A stretch of 64,000 nucleotides of DNA from Treponema sp. (GTDB lineage: Bacteria; Spirochaetota; Spirochaetia; Treponematales; Treponemataceae), in assembly GCA_017934745.1 (NCBI GenBank), contig JAGBIY010000015.1:1-64000 (forward strand), read 5' to 3'. The notes under the pieces were generated by a model, which was not told the DNA's origin, did not search any database, and saw only the letters and a program-made list of their open reading frames with translations. A program made the translations under genes and the position numbers. Shown here one piece after another: positions 34,675 through 46,417 of the stretch. Each line of letters starts with the position of its first letter. The stretch's first letter is position 1.

Positions 34675-37600
34675 ATGTTCGCTAAGAGCAAAGTAATTAA
34701 CCGTACATACTACGGCAAGGATATCCAGAATTTCATGGAGATTCCTAATCTCATCGACATTCAGACATCATCGTATGAATCATTCCTTCAAAAAGAGAAA
34801 CTTGACGCGGGAGAGCCTTTGGAGATGAAGGGCTTGCAGGAGGTCTTCTCTTCAACATTCCCAATCGAAAGTCCAGATGGAAACATGTACCTGGACTTCG
34901 ACAGATACGAGTTGGACGAGGCTTCTTTGTCAGAGCAGGAGTGCAAGCAGAAAAACAGGACTTACGCCGCTCCTCTCCAGGCTTGGATCAACTTGGTTTT
35001 GAAAGATACAGGAACCGTTCAGGAAAAGAAAATCTTCATGGGAAACATCCCGCTGATGACAGACCGCGGAACATTCATCGTAAACGGTGCGGAGCGTGTT
35101 GTCGTTTCCCAGATTCACCGCTCGCCTGGAGTCATCTTCAACCACGAGAAGGGTGTCTATTCTTCACGCATCATTCCTTACCGCGGTTCATGGCTTGAAT
35201 TCGAAATCGATCAGAAGAAAGAGCTTATTTTCGCTAAAATCGACAGAAAAAAGAAGATTCTCGGCACTATCTTCCTCCGCGCTCTTGGCTACAATTCCCG
35301 CGAGGAGATAATCAAGTGCTTCTATGTCACAGAAGACGTTTCTGTGGACGCGAAGAACAGGGACTCGCTTGTGGACATGGTTTTGGCGAAAGCAGTCGAC
35401 ATCGTTGACGAGGACGGCGAGAAGAAGCGACTTTTCAGGGCTGGAACGAAACTTCACTTGCACGACATCGACGATTTGATTGCCCAGAAAATCGAGAAAA
35501 TCTCCGTCATCAAATTCAACGCGCGCGCGAATCCCGACAACAAGGAAGAGGACAATCCGTCCCTCGACAGCGAGATGATTATCAACTGTTTCGAGCGCGA
35601 GGACATGAAATTCGTCAAGGAAGGTTCAGAGAACGAGGAGCCTACGAAAGAGGACGCCATTTCAGCCGTGTACGCAATTTTGATGCCGGGCGAGCCGATT
35701 ACTGTCGAGAACGCTTCCAAGGACTTGGAGAGCATGTTCTTCTCCAACCGCCGCTACGACCTCGGACGCGTGGGACGCTACAAGCTCAACAAGAAGTTCG
35801 GATACAAGGAGCCTGTTGAGGAGCACACTCTCGTAAAGGACGACATCATCCAGACGATGAAGCACCTCATCAACGTCTACAACAACATCGAGCCGTTGGA
35901 CGATATCGACCACCTCGGAAACAGGCGCATCCGCTCTGTCGGCGAGTTGATGACGAACCAGCTCAAGACGGCTTTCGCCCGCATGGAAAGAATCGCGAAA
36001 GAAAGGATGAGCAACAAAGAGACTTCCACGATGAAGCCGATGGATTTGATTTCCAACAAGCCGATAACGGCTGCAATCAAGGAATTCTTCGGTTCTTCCC
36101 AGCTTTCTCAGTTCATGGATCAGGTCAATCCGCTTTCGGAGTTGACGCACAAGAGGCGTTTGAACGCTTTGGGACCTGGTGGTCTCTCGCGCGACCGCGC
36201 TGGATTCGAGGTCCGCGACGTTCACTACACGCATTACGGACGCATGTGCCCGATTGAGACTCCTGAAGGTCCGAACATCGGTTTGATTGTCTCGTTGGCC
36301 ATCTACACGAAAATCAACGAATACGGCTTCCTTGAGGCTCCGTTCCGCAAGGTCGTGAATGGAAAGGCCACGAACGAGGTCGAGTACCTCTCTGCCATGG
36401 ACGAGGACAAATACTACATCGGACAGGTCGCCGAAGGCATGAAGGCCGACGGCTCGTTCCCGACAGAGATGGTCTCTTCTCGCCACCGCGGCGACTACAC
36501 GACTCGCTCTGTGAAGGACATCCAGTACATGGACGTTTCCCCTCGCGAGGTAATCTCTGTTTCGGCTTCTCTCGTTCCGTTCCTGGAGCACGACGACGCC
36601 AACCGCGCCTTGATGGGCTGCAACATGCAGAGGCAGGGCGTTCCTCTTCTCTTCCCGGAGCCTCCTTATGTCGGTACCGGAATGGAGAAGAAGGCGGCTT
36701 ACGATTCGGGCGTCCTCGTCAAGGCCAAGCACGATGGAGAAGTCGTCTACGTCTCAAGCACTTTGATAAAGGTCAAGGTCGACGGATCTGAGAAAATCGA
36801 CGAATATCCGCTCCTCAAGTACCAGAGGACGAACAACGATACTTGCAACCACCAGAGGCCGACTGTCGAGGTCGGAGAGAAGGTGAAGAAGGGCGCTGTC
36901 CTTGCCGATGGCCCTGCCACGTTCAACGGAGAGCTTTCTCTCGGACGCAACTTGCTCGTCGGATTCGTTCCGTGGAATGGCTACAACTACGAGGATGCCG
37001 TTCTCATCAGCAAGCGCGTCGTCAAAGAGGACATGTACACTTCTATCCATATCAAGGAATTCGAGGTCGAGGTGCGCGAGACGAAACTCGGACCTGAGAA
37101 AATCACGCGAGACATTCCGAACGTGAGCGAGAAGGAGCTTGAGCACTTGGATGCGAACGGAATCATCACGATTGGTTCGAAGGTCAAGACGGGAAGCATT
37201 CTTGTCGGAAAAGTCACTCCGAAGAACGAGACCGAGACGACTCCTGAATTCAAGCTTTTGAACGCCATCTTCGGTGAGAAGTCGAAGGATGTCCGCGATA
37301 CGTCTCTCCGCGTGCCGCATGGTGTCGAGGGTGTCGTAATCGACGTTCAGCAGTTGAAGAGGACGGAGGAAGACGCCCTCGATCCTGGAGTCGAGTCAAA
37401 GGTGAAGGTTCTCATCGCCAACAAGCGAAAGCTCCGTGAAGGCGACAAGATGGCTGGACGACACGGAAACAAGGGTGTCGTGGCCCGCATTTTGCCGGAA
37501 GAGGACATGCCTTACTTGGAGGACGGAACCCCTCTCGATGTTTGCTTGAACCCGCTCGGCGTTCCTTCCCGCATGAACATCGGACAAATCATGGAGTCCG

Positions 37601-38202
37601 AGCTTGGAATCGCCGGACGCTACCTCAACCAATACTTCGAATGTCCTGCATTCCAGACTCCGTCGCAGGAGCAGATTGCGGAGAAGTTGAAGGAAGCCGG
37701 TCTCAGCCCGGACTGCAAACAGATTGTCCGCGATGGACGCACTGGAGAGCCGTTCGTCAATCCGATTTTCGTCGGCGTAATCTACTATCTCAAGTTGCAC
37801 CACTTGGTCGACGACAAGATGCACGCCCGCTCTACAGGACCGTACTCTCTCGTCACCCAGCAGCCGCTTGGTGGTAAGGCCCAGTTCGGAGGCCAGCGTC
37901 TCGGAGAAATGGAAGTTTGGGCGTTGGAGGCTTACGGTGCCGCCAACACTCTGCAAGAGATGATGACAATCAAGTCCGACGACATGAACGGACGTTCCAA
38001 GATTTACGAAGCCATCGTCAAGGGCGATCCTTCCGCGACACCGGGCGTTCCTGAGTCGTTCAACGTAATCGTTCAGGAAATGCGCGGTTTGGCTCTTGAT
38101 TTCACAATCTACGACGCGCAGGGCAAACGCATCGCGCTGACGGAAAGGGATCAGGAACTCATCGACAAGTCTGGTTCCGGCTTCGACAAAGAGGACAAAT
38201 AA
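34675..38202 (+). CDS. rpoB: DNA-directed RNA polymerase subunit beta
   Basis: The 1175-residue catalytic subunit of RNA polymerase. The rifampicin region is clear from about residue 475 ([22 protein letters not shown]), followed by [19 protein letters not shown]. The position equal to E. coli Ser531 is asparagine (N497; codon AAC at 36163-36165), the residue linked to natural rifampicin resistance of spirochaetes. Other landmarks are [26 protein letters not shown] and the C-terminal [33 protein letters not shown] site precedes the ATG. rpoC follows after 79 nt. Confidence 0.99.
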   Translation: MFAKSKVINRTYYGKDIQNFMEIPNLIDIQTSSYESFLQKEKLDAGEPLEMKGLQEVFSSTFPIESPDGNMYLDFDRYELDEASLSEQECKQKNRTYAAPLQAWINLVLKDTGTVQEKKIFMGNIPLMTDRGTFIVNGAERVVVSQIHRSPGVIFNHEKGVYSSRIIPYRGSWLEFEIDQKKELIFAKIDRKKKILGTIFLRALGYNSREEIIKCFYVTEDVSVDAKNRDSLVDMVLAKAVDIVDEDGEKKRLFRAGTKLHLHDIDDLIAQKIEKISVIKFNARANPDNKEEDNPSLDSEMIINCFEREDMKFVKEGSENEEPTKEDAISAVYAILMPGEPITVENASKDLESMFFSNRRYDLGRVGRYKLNKKFGYKEPVEEHTLVKDDIIQTMKHLINVYNNIEPLDDIDHLGNRRIRSVGELMTNQLKTAFARMERIAKERMSNKETSTMKPMDLISNKPITAAIKEFFGSSQLSQFMDQVNPLSELTHKRRLNALGPGGLSRDRAGFEVRDVHYTHYGRMCPIETPEGPNIGLIVSLAIYTKINEYGFLEAPFRKVVNGKATNEVEYLSAMDEDKYYIGQVAEGMKADGSFPTEMVSSRHRGDYTTRSVKDIQYMDVSPREVISVSASLVPFLEHDDANRALMGCNMQRQGVPLLFPEPPYVGTGMEKKAAYDSGVLVKAKHDGEVVYVSSTLIKVKVDGSEKIDEYPLLKYQRTNNDTCNHQRPTVEVGEKVKKGAVLADGPATFNGELSLGRNLLVGFVPWNGYNYEDAVLISKRVVKEDMYTSIHIKEFEVEVRETKLGPEKITRDIPNVSEKELEHLDANGIITIGSKVKTGSILVGKVTPKNETETTPEFKLLNAIFGEKSKDVRDTSLRVPHGVEGVVIDVQQLKRTEEDALDPGVESKVKVLIANKRKLREGDKMAGRHGNKGVVARILPEEDMPYLEDGTPLDVCLNPLGVPSRMNIGQIMESELGIAGRYLNQYFECPAFQTPSQEQIAEKLKEAGLSPDCKQIVRDGRTGEPFVNPIFVGVIYYLKLHHLVDDKMHARSTGPYSLVTQQPLGGKAQFGGQRLGEMEVWALEAYGAANTLQEMMTIKSDDMNGRSKIYEAIVKGDPSATPGVPESFNVIVQEMRGLALDFTIYDAQGKRIALTERDQELIDKSGSGFDKEDK

Positions 38203-38281
38203 GTCTGGTTCAAATGGAAAATGGAGCCGGTTCCCGTTCGGGAATTGGTTCCGTTTGTGACTGATAACAAGGTAAAGACTA

Positions 38282-41200
38282 ATGAGAGACATAAAAGATT
38301 TCGATTCGATAAAAATAAAGTTGGCTTCTCCGGATGACATCCGCGCCTGGTCTTACGGCGAAGTGAAGAAGCCGGAGACCATCAACTATAGAACTCTCCG
38401 CCCGGAGAAAGAAGGTCTTTTCTGCGAGCGCATTTTCGGAACAACAAAGGAATGGGAATGCTATTGTGGAAAATTCAAGTCGATCCGCTATAAGGGCGTG
38501 GTTTGCGATCGCTGCGGTGTCGAAGTCACACACTTCAAGGTTCGCCGCGAGCGTACTGGTCACATCGAGCTTGCCGCTCCTGTGAGCCACATCTGGTACT
38601 ACCGCTCTGTTCCTAGCCGCATGGGACTTTTGCTCGACATGCAGGTTGCGGCTCTCCGCTCTGTTTTGTACTACGAGAAATACATCGTCATCAATCCTGG
38701 CGAGACTGAACTCAAGAAAATGCAGCTCCTCACAGAGGACGAGTACAACGACATGGAGGAGAGGTACGGAGAGACGTTCGAGGCCGGCATGGGTGCGGAG
38801 GCAATCAAGAAGCTCCTCGACAACCTCGACCTCGACGAACTTGCCGCAGAACTTCGCGGAAAGATGATCGAGAAGGGCACGAAGACCGACAAGCGGCTCC
38901 TCAAGAGAATCGAAATCGTTGAGAATTTCAGGAATTCTGGAAACAAGGCGAGCTGGATGATTTTGGATGTCATTCCTGTCCTTCCGCCTGACCTTCGCCC
39001 GATGGTCCAGCTTGAGGGTGGGCGTTTCGCGACTTCGGACTTGAACGACCTGTACCGCCGCGTCATCAACAGAAACAACCGCTTGAACAGGCTCATGTCT
39101 TTGTCCGCTCCCGATATCATCATCAGGAACGAAAAGAGAATGCTCCAGGAAGCCGTTGATGCGTTGTTCGACAACACAAAGAGGAAGCGCGCCGTCAAGG
39201 GAGCTTCCAACAGGCCTCTCAAGTCTATTTCCGACATGCTCAAGGGTAAGCAGGGACGTTTCCGCCAGAACCTTTTGGGAAAGCGTGTCGACTATTCAGG
39301 ACGTTCCGTAATCGTCGTCGGACCGGAGCTGAAGCTCTGGCAGTGCGGTCTTCCTACGAAAATGGCTCTTGAGCTTTTCAAGCCGTTCATCATGAAGAAG
39401 CTCGTCGACAAGGGAGTCGTCTTCAACATCAAGAAGGCGAAGACACTCGTGGAGCAGGGAGACCCACGCGTGTTCGAGAACCTCGACGAGGTCGTCCGCG
39501 AGCACCCTGTAATGCTCAACCGCGCTCCTACTTTGCACCGCTTGGGAATTCAGGCGTTCGAGCCGGTTCTTGTCGAAGGAAAGGCCCTCAAGCTCCATCC
39601 TCTCGCCTGCAAGGCTTTCAACGCCGACTTCGATGGAGACCAGATGGCTATCCACGTTCCGCTCACTCAGGCCGCTCAGATGGAGTGCTGGACGCTCATG
39701 CTCTCTGCGAGGAACCTCCTCGACCCTGCCAACGGAAACCCAATCGTGCTTCCATCACAGGACATGGTTTTGGGAATCTACTACATGACTTCAGTGAAGC
39801 GCGGTGGAAAGGGAACCGGAAAATGGTTCTCAAGCGCGGACGAGGCGACGATGGCTGCCGAGGGCGGATACATCGACTGGGGCTCTTTGATTACCGTTCC
39901 GGCTCCGAAGCATTCTTTCACTGACGGAGATTTCAACGTCGGAGACAGAATCAAGACGACAGCGGGACGCATCAGGTTCAATTCCGCCATGCCTGACGAG
40001 GTTGGATTCATCAACCCTCACGTTACGGAAGAGGATCTTGAGAAGAAGGTCACGACCGGTATGGGCGACAAGGACCTCAAGAAGATGATTACCACTGTCT
40101 ACCACAAGCAGGGGCCGTGGGTCACAATCAAGATGCTCGACGCCATCAAGGATGTCGGATACAAGAACGCTACGTTCTTCGGAGCGACTCTTTCAATGGA
40201 CGACATCCTCATTCCGCCAGAAAAGAAGCAGATGGTCGACGAGGCCAACAAGCAGGCCGAGGAATATGTCAGCCAGTACTCGAAGGGTGTCATCACGGCC
40301 GAGGAACGCTACAACAAGGTAACCGATATTTGGGCGCGCACGAACGACAAGCTCACCGACATAATGATGAAGCAGTTCAAGGACGACAAGGACGGATTCA
40401 ACACAATCTACATGATGGCTGATTCCGGTGCCCGTGGTTCCAAGAAGCAGATTTCCCAGCTCGCCGCCATGCGTGGTTTGATGGCCAAGCCTAACGGTGA
40501 CATCATCGAACTTCCTGTAAAGTCGAACTTCAAGGAAGGTCTTTCGGTCATCGAGTACTTCATTTCGTCAAACGGTGCCCGCAAAGGTCTTACCGATACG
40601 GCTTTGAAGACTGCTGACGCTGGTTACATGACTCGCCGCTTGGTCGATGTCGCTCAGGACGTCGTAATCAACGAAGAGGACTGTGGAACAATCAACGGTC
40701 TCGACTACACCGCAATCAAGAACGGAGACGAAATCATAACTCCTTTGTCTGCCCGCATCGCCGGACACTTCACAATCGAGCGCGTCATCCATCCTGTAAC
40801 GGGAGAGCTTCTCTGCGACGTCAACGGCTACATCGACGACGACCTCGCGAAGAAAATCGAGGATGCTGGAGTGGAGAAGGTGAAGCTCCGCACTGTTTTG
40901 ACTTGCGAAGCCGAGCACGGTGTCTGCGTCAAATGTTACGGAAAGAACCTCGCCCGCAACAAACTCGTCGAAATCGGAGAGGCTGTCGGAGTCATCGCTG
41001 CCCAGTCAATCGGTCAGCCTGGTACTCAGCTTACGATGCGTACATTCCACGTCGGTGGTACAGCTTCCAAGGAGACTGAGGACAACCACATCATCCTCAA
41101 GTATCCTGTCCTCGTGAATGAATTCGACGGAACGAACGTACCTACGAGCGAGGGGCACAAACTCTTCACAAGAAAGGGCGTGATGAAGGCGACCCGCATC

Positions 41201-42577
41201 CTCGACACGATTTCCGCTGATGGCGACGTCAAAGTGAAGGATGGCGAGAAAGTCCTCAAGGGAGCCGTCATCGTGTCGGCAAAATCCGGAGACGTTGTCG
41301 CGAAGGCGAACGGAAGAATCCTTTTGTCTAACGGAAAAATCTATCTCGCTGGAAACGACATCGACATCGAAATCAGCAACGGTTCAGAGATTCAGGTCAA
41401 GGAAGGCGACATCGTAGAGGCTGGTGCTGTCATCGGAACGTTCGATCCGTTCAGCGAGCCTATCATCGCCGAGGTTTCTGGAGTCGTCCACTTCGAGGAT
41501 GTCATCTCTGGAATCACTCTTGTCGAGAATGTCGACCAGACTACTGGAAGCGTCGAACGCTACATCAGCGACCTCCATCTCGACACGAAACAGCCTAAGA
41601 TTTTGATTACCGATGAGGCCGGTAACTCGCTCGGTTCTTACTTCCTTCCTGCAAAGGCCGTTCTCGCGGTTGAGGACAACCAGCAGGTCGAGGCGGGAAC
41701 GACCCTCGCGAAGATGCCTGTGGCCGCCGCGAAAACGAACGACATCACTGGTGGTTTGCCACGCGTTTCCGAGTTGTTCGAGGCGAGAAAGCCGAAGATT
41801 CCGTGCGTCTTGGCGCAGATTTCTGGAATCGTCAAATTCGGCACCGTAACGAAGGGAAAGAGGCAGATTATCGTCGAGGATGAGTACGGCAAGGAATACA
41901 AGCACCTCGTCCCGATGACAAGGCGTATGCTCGTCCGCGATGGAGACAAGGTTGTGGCAGGTGAGCCGCTTTGCGACGGAAGCCCAAGCGCGCACGACAT
42001 CCTCGCAATCCTCGGTGAGAACAAGCTTCAGGAATACTTGATGAACGAAATCCAGCAGGTTTATTCCGCCCAGGGCGTTGCGATCGACGACAAGCACATC
42101 GGTGTCATCGTCCGTCAGATGCTCCGCAAGGTAGAAGTTGTCTCTGTCGGCGACACGAAGTTCATCTTCGGTCAGCAGGTCGACAAGTTCCACTTCCATG
42201 AGGAGAACGCAAGAATCATCGCCGAAGGTGGACAGCCGGCTGTCGCCCGCCCGATGTTCCAGGGAATCACGAAGGCGGCTCTCGCCACCGATTCGTTCAT
42301 TTCCGCTTCTTCGTTCCAGGAGACGACACGCGTGCTTACGAACGCTGCCATTTCCGGTTCTACGGACAACCTCCGCGGCTTGAAGGAGAACGTAATCATC
42401 GGACACATGATTCCTGCCGGAACCGGTGTCAGAAACTACAGGGACATCAAGCTCTTTGACAGTTCCAACAACGATTTGGACGTCAAGATGCAGGAAATTC
42501 TTGAGAAACAGAGGGAAGAGCGCGCCGCTGAGAAAATCTTGGACGACGCCGTTGATGCCGCTGGCTCCGATGAGTAA
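38282..42577 (+). CDS. rpoC: DNA-directed RNA polymerase subunit beta'
   Basis: The 1431-residue subunit carries the active-site metal loop [12 protein letters not shown] and the N-terminal zinc site with [24 protein letters not shown]. It also has the bridge and trigger helices ([26 protein letters not shown]) and the second zinc site near [13 protein letters not shown]. The C-terminal tail is Glu/Ala-rich and about 30 residues long. It is in the usual order after rpoB. A 14-bp hairpin lies in the spacer to rpsL. Confidence 0.99.
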   Translation: MRDIKDFDSIKIKLASPDDIRAWSYGEVKKPETINYRTLRPEKEGLFCERIFGTTKEWECYCGKFKSIRYKGVVCDRCGVEVTHFKVRRERTGHIELAAPVSHIWYYRSVPSRMGLLLDMQVAALRSVLYYEKYIVINPGETELKKMQLLTEDEYNDMEERYGETFEAGMGAEAIKKLLDNLDLDELAAELRGKMIEKGTKTDKRLLKRIEIVENFRNSGNKASWMILDVIPVLPPDLRPMVQLEGGRFATSDLNDLYRRVINRNNRLNRLMSLSAPDIIIRNEKRMLQEAVDALFDNTKRKRAVKGASNRPLKSISDMLKGKQGRFRQNLLGKRVDYSGRSVIVVGPELKLWQCGLPTKMALELFKPFIMKKLVDKGVVFNIKKAKTLVEQGDPRVFENLDEVVREHPVMLNRAPTLHRLGIQAFEPVLVEGKALKLHPLACKAFNADFDGDQMAIHVPLTQAAQMECWTLMLSARNLLDPANGNPIVLPSQDMVLGIYYMTSVKRGGKGTGKWFSSADEATMAAEGGYIDWGSLITVPAPKHSFTDGDFNVGDRIKTTAGRIRFNSAMPDEVGFINPHVTEEDLEKKVTTGMGDKDLKKMITTVYHKQGPWVTIKMLDAIKDVGYKNATFFGATLSMDDILIPPEKKQMVDEANKQAEEYVSQYSKGVITAEERYNKVTDIWARTNDKLTDIMMKQFKDDKDGFNTIYMMADSGARGSKKQISQLAAMRGLMAKPNGDIIELPVKSNFKEGLSVIEYFISSNGARKGLTDTALKTADAGYMTRRLVDVAQDVVINEEDCGTINGLDYTAIKNGDEIITPLSARIAGHFTIERVIHPVTGELLCDVNGYIDDDLAKKIEDAGVEKVKLRTVLTCEAEHGVCVKCYGKNLARNKLVEIGEAVGVIAAQSIGQPGTQLTMRTFHVGGTASKETEDNHIILKYPVLVNEFDGTNVPTSEGHKLFTRKGVMKATRILDTISADGDVKVKDGEKVLKGAVIVSAKSGDVVAKANGRILLSNGKIYLAGNDIDIEISNGSEIQVKEGDIVEAGAVIGTFDPFSEPIIAEVSGVVHFEDVISGITLVENVDQTTGSVERYISDLHLDTKQPKILITDEAGNSLGSYFLPAKAVLAVEDNQQVEAGTTLAKMPVAAAKTNDITGGLPRVSELFEARKPKIPCVLAQISGIVKFGTVTKGKRQIIVEDEYGKEYKHLVPMTRRMLVRDGDKVVAGEPLCDGSPSAHDILAILGENKLQEYLMNEIQQVYSAQGVAIDDKHIGVIVRQMLRKVEVVSVGDTKFIFGQQVDKFHFHEENARIIAEGGQPAVARPMFQGITKAALATDSFISASSFQETTRVLTNAAISGSTDNLRGLKENVIIGHMIPAGTGVRNYRDIKLFDSSNNDLDVKMQEILEKQREERAAEKILDDAVDAAGSDE

Positions 42578-42606
42578 TTAGGAAAGGATTTTTCAAACCG
42601 AAATTT

Positions 42607-42656
42607 GTCAAACGAATTTTGCAGAATTTTGCATGAATTCCGAAAATTCGTTTGAC
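42607..42656 (+). other. Perfect 14-bp hairpin between rpoC and rpsL
   Basis: GTCAAACGAATTTT (42607-42620) pairs perfectly with AAAATTCGTTTGAC (42643-42656) around a 22-nt loop. No T tract follows, so a double-strand RNase processing site is more likely than a terminator. The right arm contains most of a TTGACA -35 element. Confidence 0.75.
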
Positions 42657-42681
42657 ATTGCGTTTGAAAATTTATTACTAT
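42652..42681 (+). promoter_or_regulatory. Likely promoter of rpsL-rpsG
   Basis: A perfect TTGACA, an 18-nt spacer and TACTAT. The start near 42688 gives a leader of about 60 nt that includes a CCGGT/ACCGG hairpin (42711-42727) before the rpsL ribosome site. Its -35 is embedded in the preceding hairpin. Confidence 0.5.
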
Positions 42682-42747
42682 TTTTTACACTTTTTTGGTT
42701 TATTTTTGCCGGTAGTGCTGACCGGTGTCGAAATAGGAGAATAGGCG

Positions 42748-43122
42748 ATGCCTACAATTAATCAATTGGTTAGAAAAGGTAGACAGTCTGTGGCTAATCA
42801 GACTAAAGCTCCCGCGCTTGAGTCTTGCCCACAGAAACGTGGCGTTTGCACACGTGTTATGACTGTCACTCCGAAAAAGCCGAATTCGGCTCTTCGCAAG
42901 GTTGCTCGTGTTCGCTTGAGCAATGGAATTGAAGTTACAGCTTACATCCCTGGTATTGGACACAACCTCCAGGAGCACTCTGTCGTTCTCATCCGTGGTG
43001 GACGTGTAAAGGATCTTCCTGGTGTTCGCTATCATATCATCCGTGGTACAAAAGATACTCTCGGTGTTGATGGACGCAAACGCGCTCGTTCTAAGTACGG
43101 TGCTAAGAGACCAAAGGCTTAA
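42748..43122 (+). CDS. rpsL: 30S ribosomal protein S12
   Basis: The 124-residue decoding-centre protein. [11 protein letters not shown] starts it. [17 protein letters not shown] keeps the lysine at the usual streptomycin-sensitivity position, and [13 protein letters not shown] keeps the second one, so no resistance mutation is evident. The start has an AGGAGA site. It opens the str gene pair with rpsG. Confidence 0.98.
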   Translation: MPTINQLVRKGRQSVANQTKAPALESCPQKRGVCTRVMTVTPKKPNSALRKVARVRLSNGIEVTAYIPGIGHNLQEHSVVLIRGGRVKDLPGVRYHIIRGTKDTLGVDGRKRARSKYGAKRPKA

Positions 43123-43173
43123 TCTTAGGTTTTAAGGCGAATCGTAAAATCTAGTTAAATACCGAGGATTACT

Positions 43174-43644
43174 ATGGGAAGACATAAGAAGTCAATCAAT
43201 CGTCCATGTTTGCCGGATTCAAAATTCAACAGCCCGGTCATCACGAAATTCGTTTCAAGAATGATGTTGGACGGAAAAAAAGATACTTGCACAAAAATCA
43301 TCTACGAGGCTTTGGACAAGCTCAAGGCAAAGACTGACAAGGACCCTCTCGAAGTGTTCTTGAAGGCTCTCGACAATGTGAAACCAGCTGTTGAGGTCAA
43401 GTCTCGCCGCGTCGGTGGTGCTACATACCAGGTTCCAGTCGAAATCAGGGACAACCGCAAGGAAGCTTTGGCGATGAGATGGATCATCGCCGCTGCTCGC
43501 TCAAGAAGCGGACATGGCATGGCTGATACTCTTGCTTCTGAGTTGCTCGATGCGTTCAACTCTACAGGTTCTGCTTACAAGAAGAAGGAAGACACTCACA
43601 AGATGGCTGAGGCGAACAAGGCTTTCGCACACTATCGCTGGTAG
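43174..43644 (+). CDS. rpsG: 30S ribosomal protein S7
   Basis: The 156-residue head-organising protein of the small subunit binds 16S rRNA and is a classic str-operon repressor in E. coli. Landmarks are [17 protein letters not shown] and the C-terminal [13 protein letters not shown]. It is followed directly by a strong terminator rather than fusA, so the str operon is split here. Confidence 0.98.
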   Translation: MGRHKKSINRPCLPDSKFNSPVITKFVSRMMLDGKKDTCTKIIYEALDKLKAKTDKDPLEVFLKALDNVKPAVEVKSRRVGGATYQVPVEIRDNRKEALAMRWIIAAARSRSGHGMADTLASELLDAFNSTGSAYKKKEDTHKMAEANKAFAHYRW

Positions 43645-43663
43645 TTTTTCGGCTTTTCACGGA

Positions 43664-43701
43664 AATCCCTTTGCTTCGCTTGGAGTGAAGGGATTTTTTT
43701 T
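43664..43701 (+). terminator. Terminator of rpsL-rpsG
   Basis: AATCCCTT and AAGGGATT form a perfect 8-bp stem with a 16-nt loop, running into a T8 tract, 20 nt after the rpsG stop. Confidence 0.92.
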
Positions 43702-43710
43702 CAAATTCAC

Positions 43711-43739
43711 TTGAATTTATTTTCTCATTATTGTATAAA
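43711..43739 (+). promoter_or_regulatory. Upstream promoter in the tuf spacer
   Basis: TTGAAT, a 17-nt spacer and TATAAA directly after the rpsG terminator. The start near 43746 would give tuf a leader of about 390 nt. Confidence 0.55.
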
Positions 43740-44051
43740 ATAAAAACTTATAAGTGCAGGACAGAGTTCTTTGAAAAATGGTAGACGAACTTCGTTTCAT
43801 CAAGTTCGGCGGGAATCGTAAAGTCAGCTTTCAGCTTTCAGGTTCACGCATCTTCGGTACACTTCTTTTTTGATTGCCGAAGGTTCTGGTAAAAGGCTCT
43901 GGGTGCCATTTTACTATCTGATTATTGTGATGGTTTTGGTGACTCCAGAAGTTGGTTGGCATTTTGAATTGATAAAGTGCCTTTTCTTATCTAGTCATTC
44001 AAAACAAAAATAATCTATCAATTAGTGTGTCTGCGAACGCAATTTCTTCTG

Positions 44052-44080
44052 TTGAATGTGATTGTGTTCTGGCTTAAAGT
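44052..44080 (+). promoter_or_regulatory. Proximal tuf promoter candidate
   Basis: TTGAAT, 17 nt, TAAAGT. The start near 44087 gives a leader of about 48 nt. It is weaker than the upstream candidate. Confidence 0.4.
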
Positions 44081-44134
44081 GCAACACATAAATATTTTTA
44101 TATGCCGAATAGAATGTCGGCGAAGGAGAAACAC

Positions 44135-45325
44135 ATGGCTAAGGAGAAGTTCGTAAGAACTAAACCTCACATGAACGTTGGTACTATTGGTCACGTTGAC
44201 CATGGTAAGACAACATTGTCTGCAGCTATCACTTCATACTGTGCAAAAAAGTATGGTGATAAAGTTCTCAAGTATGATGAAATTGATAACGCTCCAGAGG
44301 AAAAAGAGCGCGGTATCACAATCAACACTCGTCACTTGGAGTATCAGTCAGACAAGCGTCACTATGCTCACATCGACTGCCCAGGACATGCTGACTATGT
44401 AAAGAACATGATCACTGGTGCTGCTCAGATGGACGGCGCTATCCTCGTTATCGCTGCTACTGACGGTGTTATGGCTCAGACAAAAGAGCACCTTTTGCTC
44501 GCTCGCCAGGTTGGTGTTCCGAAGATCATCGTTTTCTTGAACAAAGTTGATCAGCTCGACGGCGACGAAGAGATGTTGATGCTCGTTGAAGAGGATGTTA
44601 AAGATACAATCCAGAAGTACGGCTTCTCAGCTGACACTCCAATCATCAAGGGATCTGCTTTCAAGGCTCTTCAGGATGGAGCTTCTGCTGATGACACAAA
44701 ATGCATCGAGGAACTCCTCACAGCTATGGATACATGGTTCGATGATCCAGTTCGCGATGATCAGAAGCCATTCTTGATGCCAATCGAGGATATCTTCACA
44801 ATCTCTGGACGTGGTACTGTTGTTACAGGACGTATCGAGCGTGGTGTCATCAACCTCAACGATGCTGTTCAGATCGTCGGTATCCGCCCAACACAGGATA
44901 CAACGGCAACTGGTATCGAGATGTTCCAGAAGACACTCGATCAGGGTATCGCTGGCGACAACGTCGGTATCTTGCTCCGTGGTATTGAAAAGAAGGATGT
45001 TGTTCGTGGACAGGTTTTGGCTGCTCCGAACTCAATCCACCCACACACAAAGTTCGAGGCTCAGATCTACGTTCTTTCTAAGGAAGAAGGTGGACGCCAC
45101 TCTCCATTCTTCACTGGATATCGCCCACAGTTCTACTTCAGAACTACAGATATCACAGGAACTGTAGAGCTTGAGGCTGGAACAGACATGGTCAAGCCAG
45201 GCGACAACGTTAAGATTATCGGTGAGCTCATTCACCCAATCGCTATGGATGAAGGTCTTAAACTTGCTATCCGTGAAGGTGGACGCACAATCGCTTCTGG
45301 ACAGGTAACAAAGATTATTGAATAG
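44135..45325 (+). CDS. tuf: Elongation factor Tu
   Basis: The 396-residue GTPase delivers aminoacyl-tRNA to the ribosome. GHVDHGKTT at 19-27, the switch [19 protein letters not shown] and NKVD are intact, and domain 2 has [14 protein letters not shown]. The ATG at 44135 follows GGAG; an in-frame ATG at 44102 lies in the leader hairpin and is unlikely. It is separated from rpsG by a terminator and promoters, and leads into the S10 operon. Confidence 0.99.
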   Translation: MAKEKFVRTKPHMNVGTIGHVDHGKTTLSAAITSYCAKKYGDKVLKYDEIDNAPEEKERGITINTRHLEYQSDKRHYAHIDCPGHADYVKNMITGAAQMDGAILVIAATDGVMAQTKEHLLLARQVGVPKIIVFLNKVDQLDGDEEMLMLVEEDVKDTIQKYGFSADTPIIKGSAFKALQDGASADDTKCIEELLTAMDTWFDDPVRDDQKPFLMPIEDIFTISGRGTVVTGRIERGVINLNDAVQIVGIRPTQDTTATGIEMFQKTLDQGIAGDNVGILLRGIEKKDVVRGQVLAAPNSIHPHTKFEAQIYVLSKEEGGRHSPFFTGYRPQFYFRTTDITGTVELEAGTDMVKPGDNVKIIGELIHPIAMDEGLKLAIREGGRTIASGQVTKIIE

Positions 45326-45343
45326 TCTTTAGACTGTTTTATC

Positions 45344-45384
45344 TATAATGTAATGGTGGTGTCGTCTTTGGCGGCATCACCATT
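45344..45384 (+). promoter_or_regulatory. S10 operon -10 element and leader hairpin
   Basis: TATAAT at 45344-45349 is followed by a stem AATGGTG (45352-45358) with CACCATT (45378-45384) directly before the GGGGGA ribosome site of rpsJ. TTGAAT at 45318-45323 is 20 nt upstream, long for a -35. The transcript would begin near the base of the hairpin. Confidence 0.5.
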
Positions 45385-45393
45385 GGGGGAATA

Positions 45394-45702
45394 ATGACTA
45401 ACGGTAATATTCGTGTCAGACTTCGTGCGTTTGACGTTGAGCTTATTGATCAGAGTGCAAAATCGATTGTTGAGACAGTTAAGAAAGCTGGTGCAAAGGT
45501 TTTGGGACCGATTCCGCTTCCGACTCGTGTTAATAAAGTCACTGTCTTGCGCTCACCTCACGTCAATAAGAAGTCTCGTGAGCAGTTCGAGATGAGAACT
45601 CATAAACGTTTGATTGACATTGTGGAGCCATCTTCAAGTGTAATGGATTCTTTGATGGGTCTCGAATTGCCAGCCGGCGTTGATGTCGAAATTAAACAGT
45701 AA
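45394..45702 (+). CDS. rpsJ: 30S ribosomal protein S10
   Basis: The 102-residue head protein and NusE antitermination partner. [21 protein letters not shown] and the loop [26 protein letters not shown] are diagnostic. It opens the S10 operon, with a GGGGGAA ribosome site after a leader hairpin. Confidence 0.98.
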   Translation: MTNGNIRVRLRAFDVELIDQSAKSIVETVKKAGAKVLGPIPLPTRVNKVTVLRSPHVNKKSREQFEMRTHKRLIDIVEPSSSVMDSLMGLELPAGVDVEIKQ

Positions 45703-45724
45703 AATTACTGCGTTGCAGTTAATT
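45703..45724 (+). other. Hairpin in the rpsJ-rplC spacer
   Basis: AATTACTGC and GCAGTTAATT form an almost perfect stem around GTT, starting at the rpsJ stop codon. No T tract follows, so it is probably a stability or processing element. Confidence 0.45.
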
Positions 45725-45782
45725 TAATAAATGGTACGGTCTCTTGGATCAGAGATGGCGGCTATAAAGTAGGAGAATCAGA

Positions 45783-46403
45783 ATGAAAGGTCTGATTGCG
45801 AAAAAAGTAGGAATGACACAGGTATTCGATGAAAACGGTAATCTGACACCAGTAACCGTGATCCATGTAGAACCGAATACAGTTGTCGCTACTAAGACAA
45901 AGGAAGCTAATGGCTACGATGCTGTTGTTCTTGGTTTTGAGGATGTCAAAGAATCAAGAGTGTCAAAGGCATACAAAGGTCAGTTTCCTGAGAATGTATC
46001 CCCAAAAAGACATTTGAAAGAATTTAGGGATTTTGAGAAAGAAGTTGCAATTGGAGATCAGATTGGTCTTGAATTGTTCGAGAAAACATCATTCCTTGAT
46101 GTTACTGCGACTTCTAAGGGTAAGGGCTTCCAGGGTGTTATGAAGCGTTGGGGATTCCATGGTGGACGTGCCTCCCACGGTTCTAAATTCCATCGTGAAG
46201 CTGGTGGTACAGGAAACTCTACAACTCCTGGACATTGTCTCAAGAATGTAAAAATGCCGGGACATATGGGTTTTGAGAAAGTTACTGTACAGAATCTTAA
46301 AATCGTAAAAATTGATCCAGAACTTAAGGTAATTATGGTTCGTGGTGCTGTTCCTGGTAATAAAGACTGCACTTTGGTCATCAAGTCGGCAGTTAAGAAG
46401 TAA
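45783..46403 (+). CDS. rplC: 50S ribosomal protein L3
   Basis: The 206-residue early-assembly protein near the peptidyl-transferase centre. KGLIAKKVGMTQVF begins it, and the conserved loop RWGFHGGRASHGSKFHREAG reaches toward the active site. It has a TAGGAGA site and lies 14 nt before rplD. Confidence 0.98.
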   Translation: MKGLIAKKVGMTQVFDENGNLTPVTVIHVEPNTVVATKTKEANGYDAVVLGFEDVKESRVSKAYKGQFPENVSPKRHLKEFRDFEKEVAIGDQIGLELFEKTSFLDVTATSKGKGFQGVMKRWGFHGGRASHGSKFHREAGGTGNSTTPGHCLKNVKMPGHMGFEKVTVQNLKIVKIDPELKVIMVRGAVPGNKDCTLVIKSAVKK

Positions 46404-46417
46404 GGTCGAGGAATAAT

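Larger units (their letters stand above)
43645..44134 (+). other. 490-nt rpsG-tuf spacer lacking fusA
   Basis: No open frame of interest is present. It holds the rpsG terminator and two promoter candidates (43711-43739 and 44052-44080). Between them lie stems GAACTT/AAGTTC (43787-43807) and CTTCGG/CCGAAG (43852-43882). The stem GCCGA/TCGGC (about 44104-44119) lies just before the tuf ribosome site. A long tuf leader or an independent RNA could be encoded here. Confidence 0.5.

Noticed and set aside
35662..36732. 356-codon minus-strand frame inside rpoB
   Set aside because: rpoB is certain on the other strand; this frame is a by-product of its codon bias.
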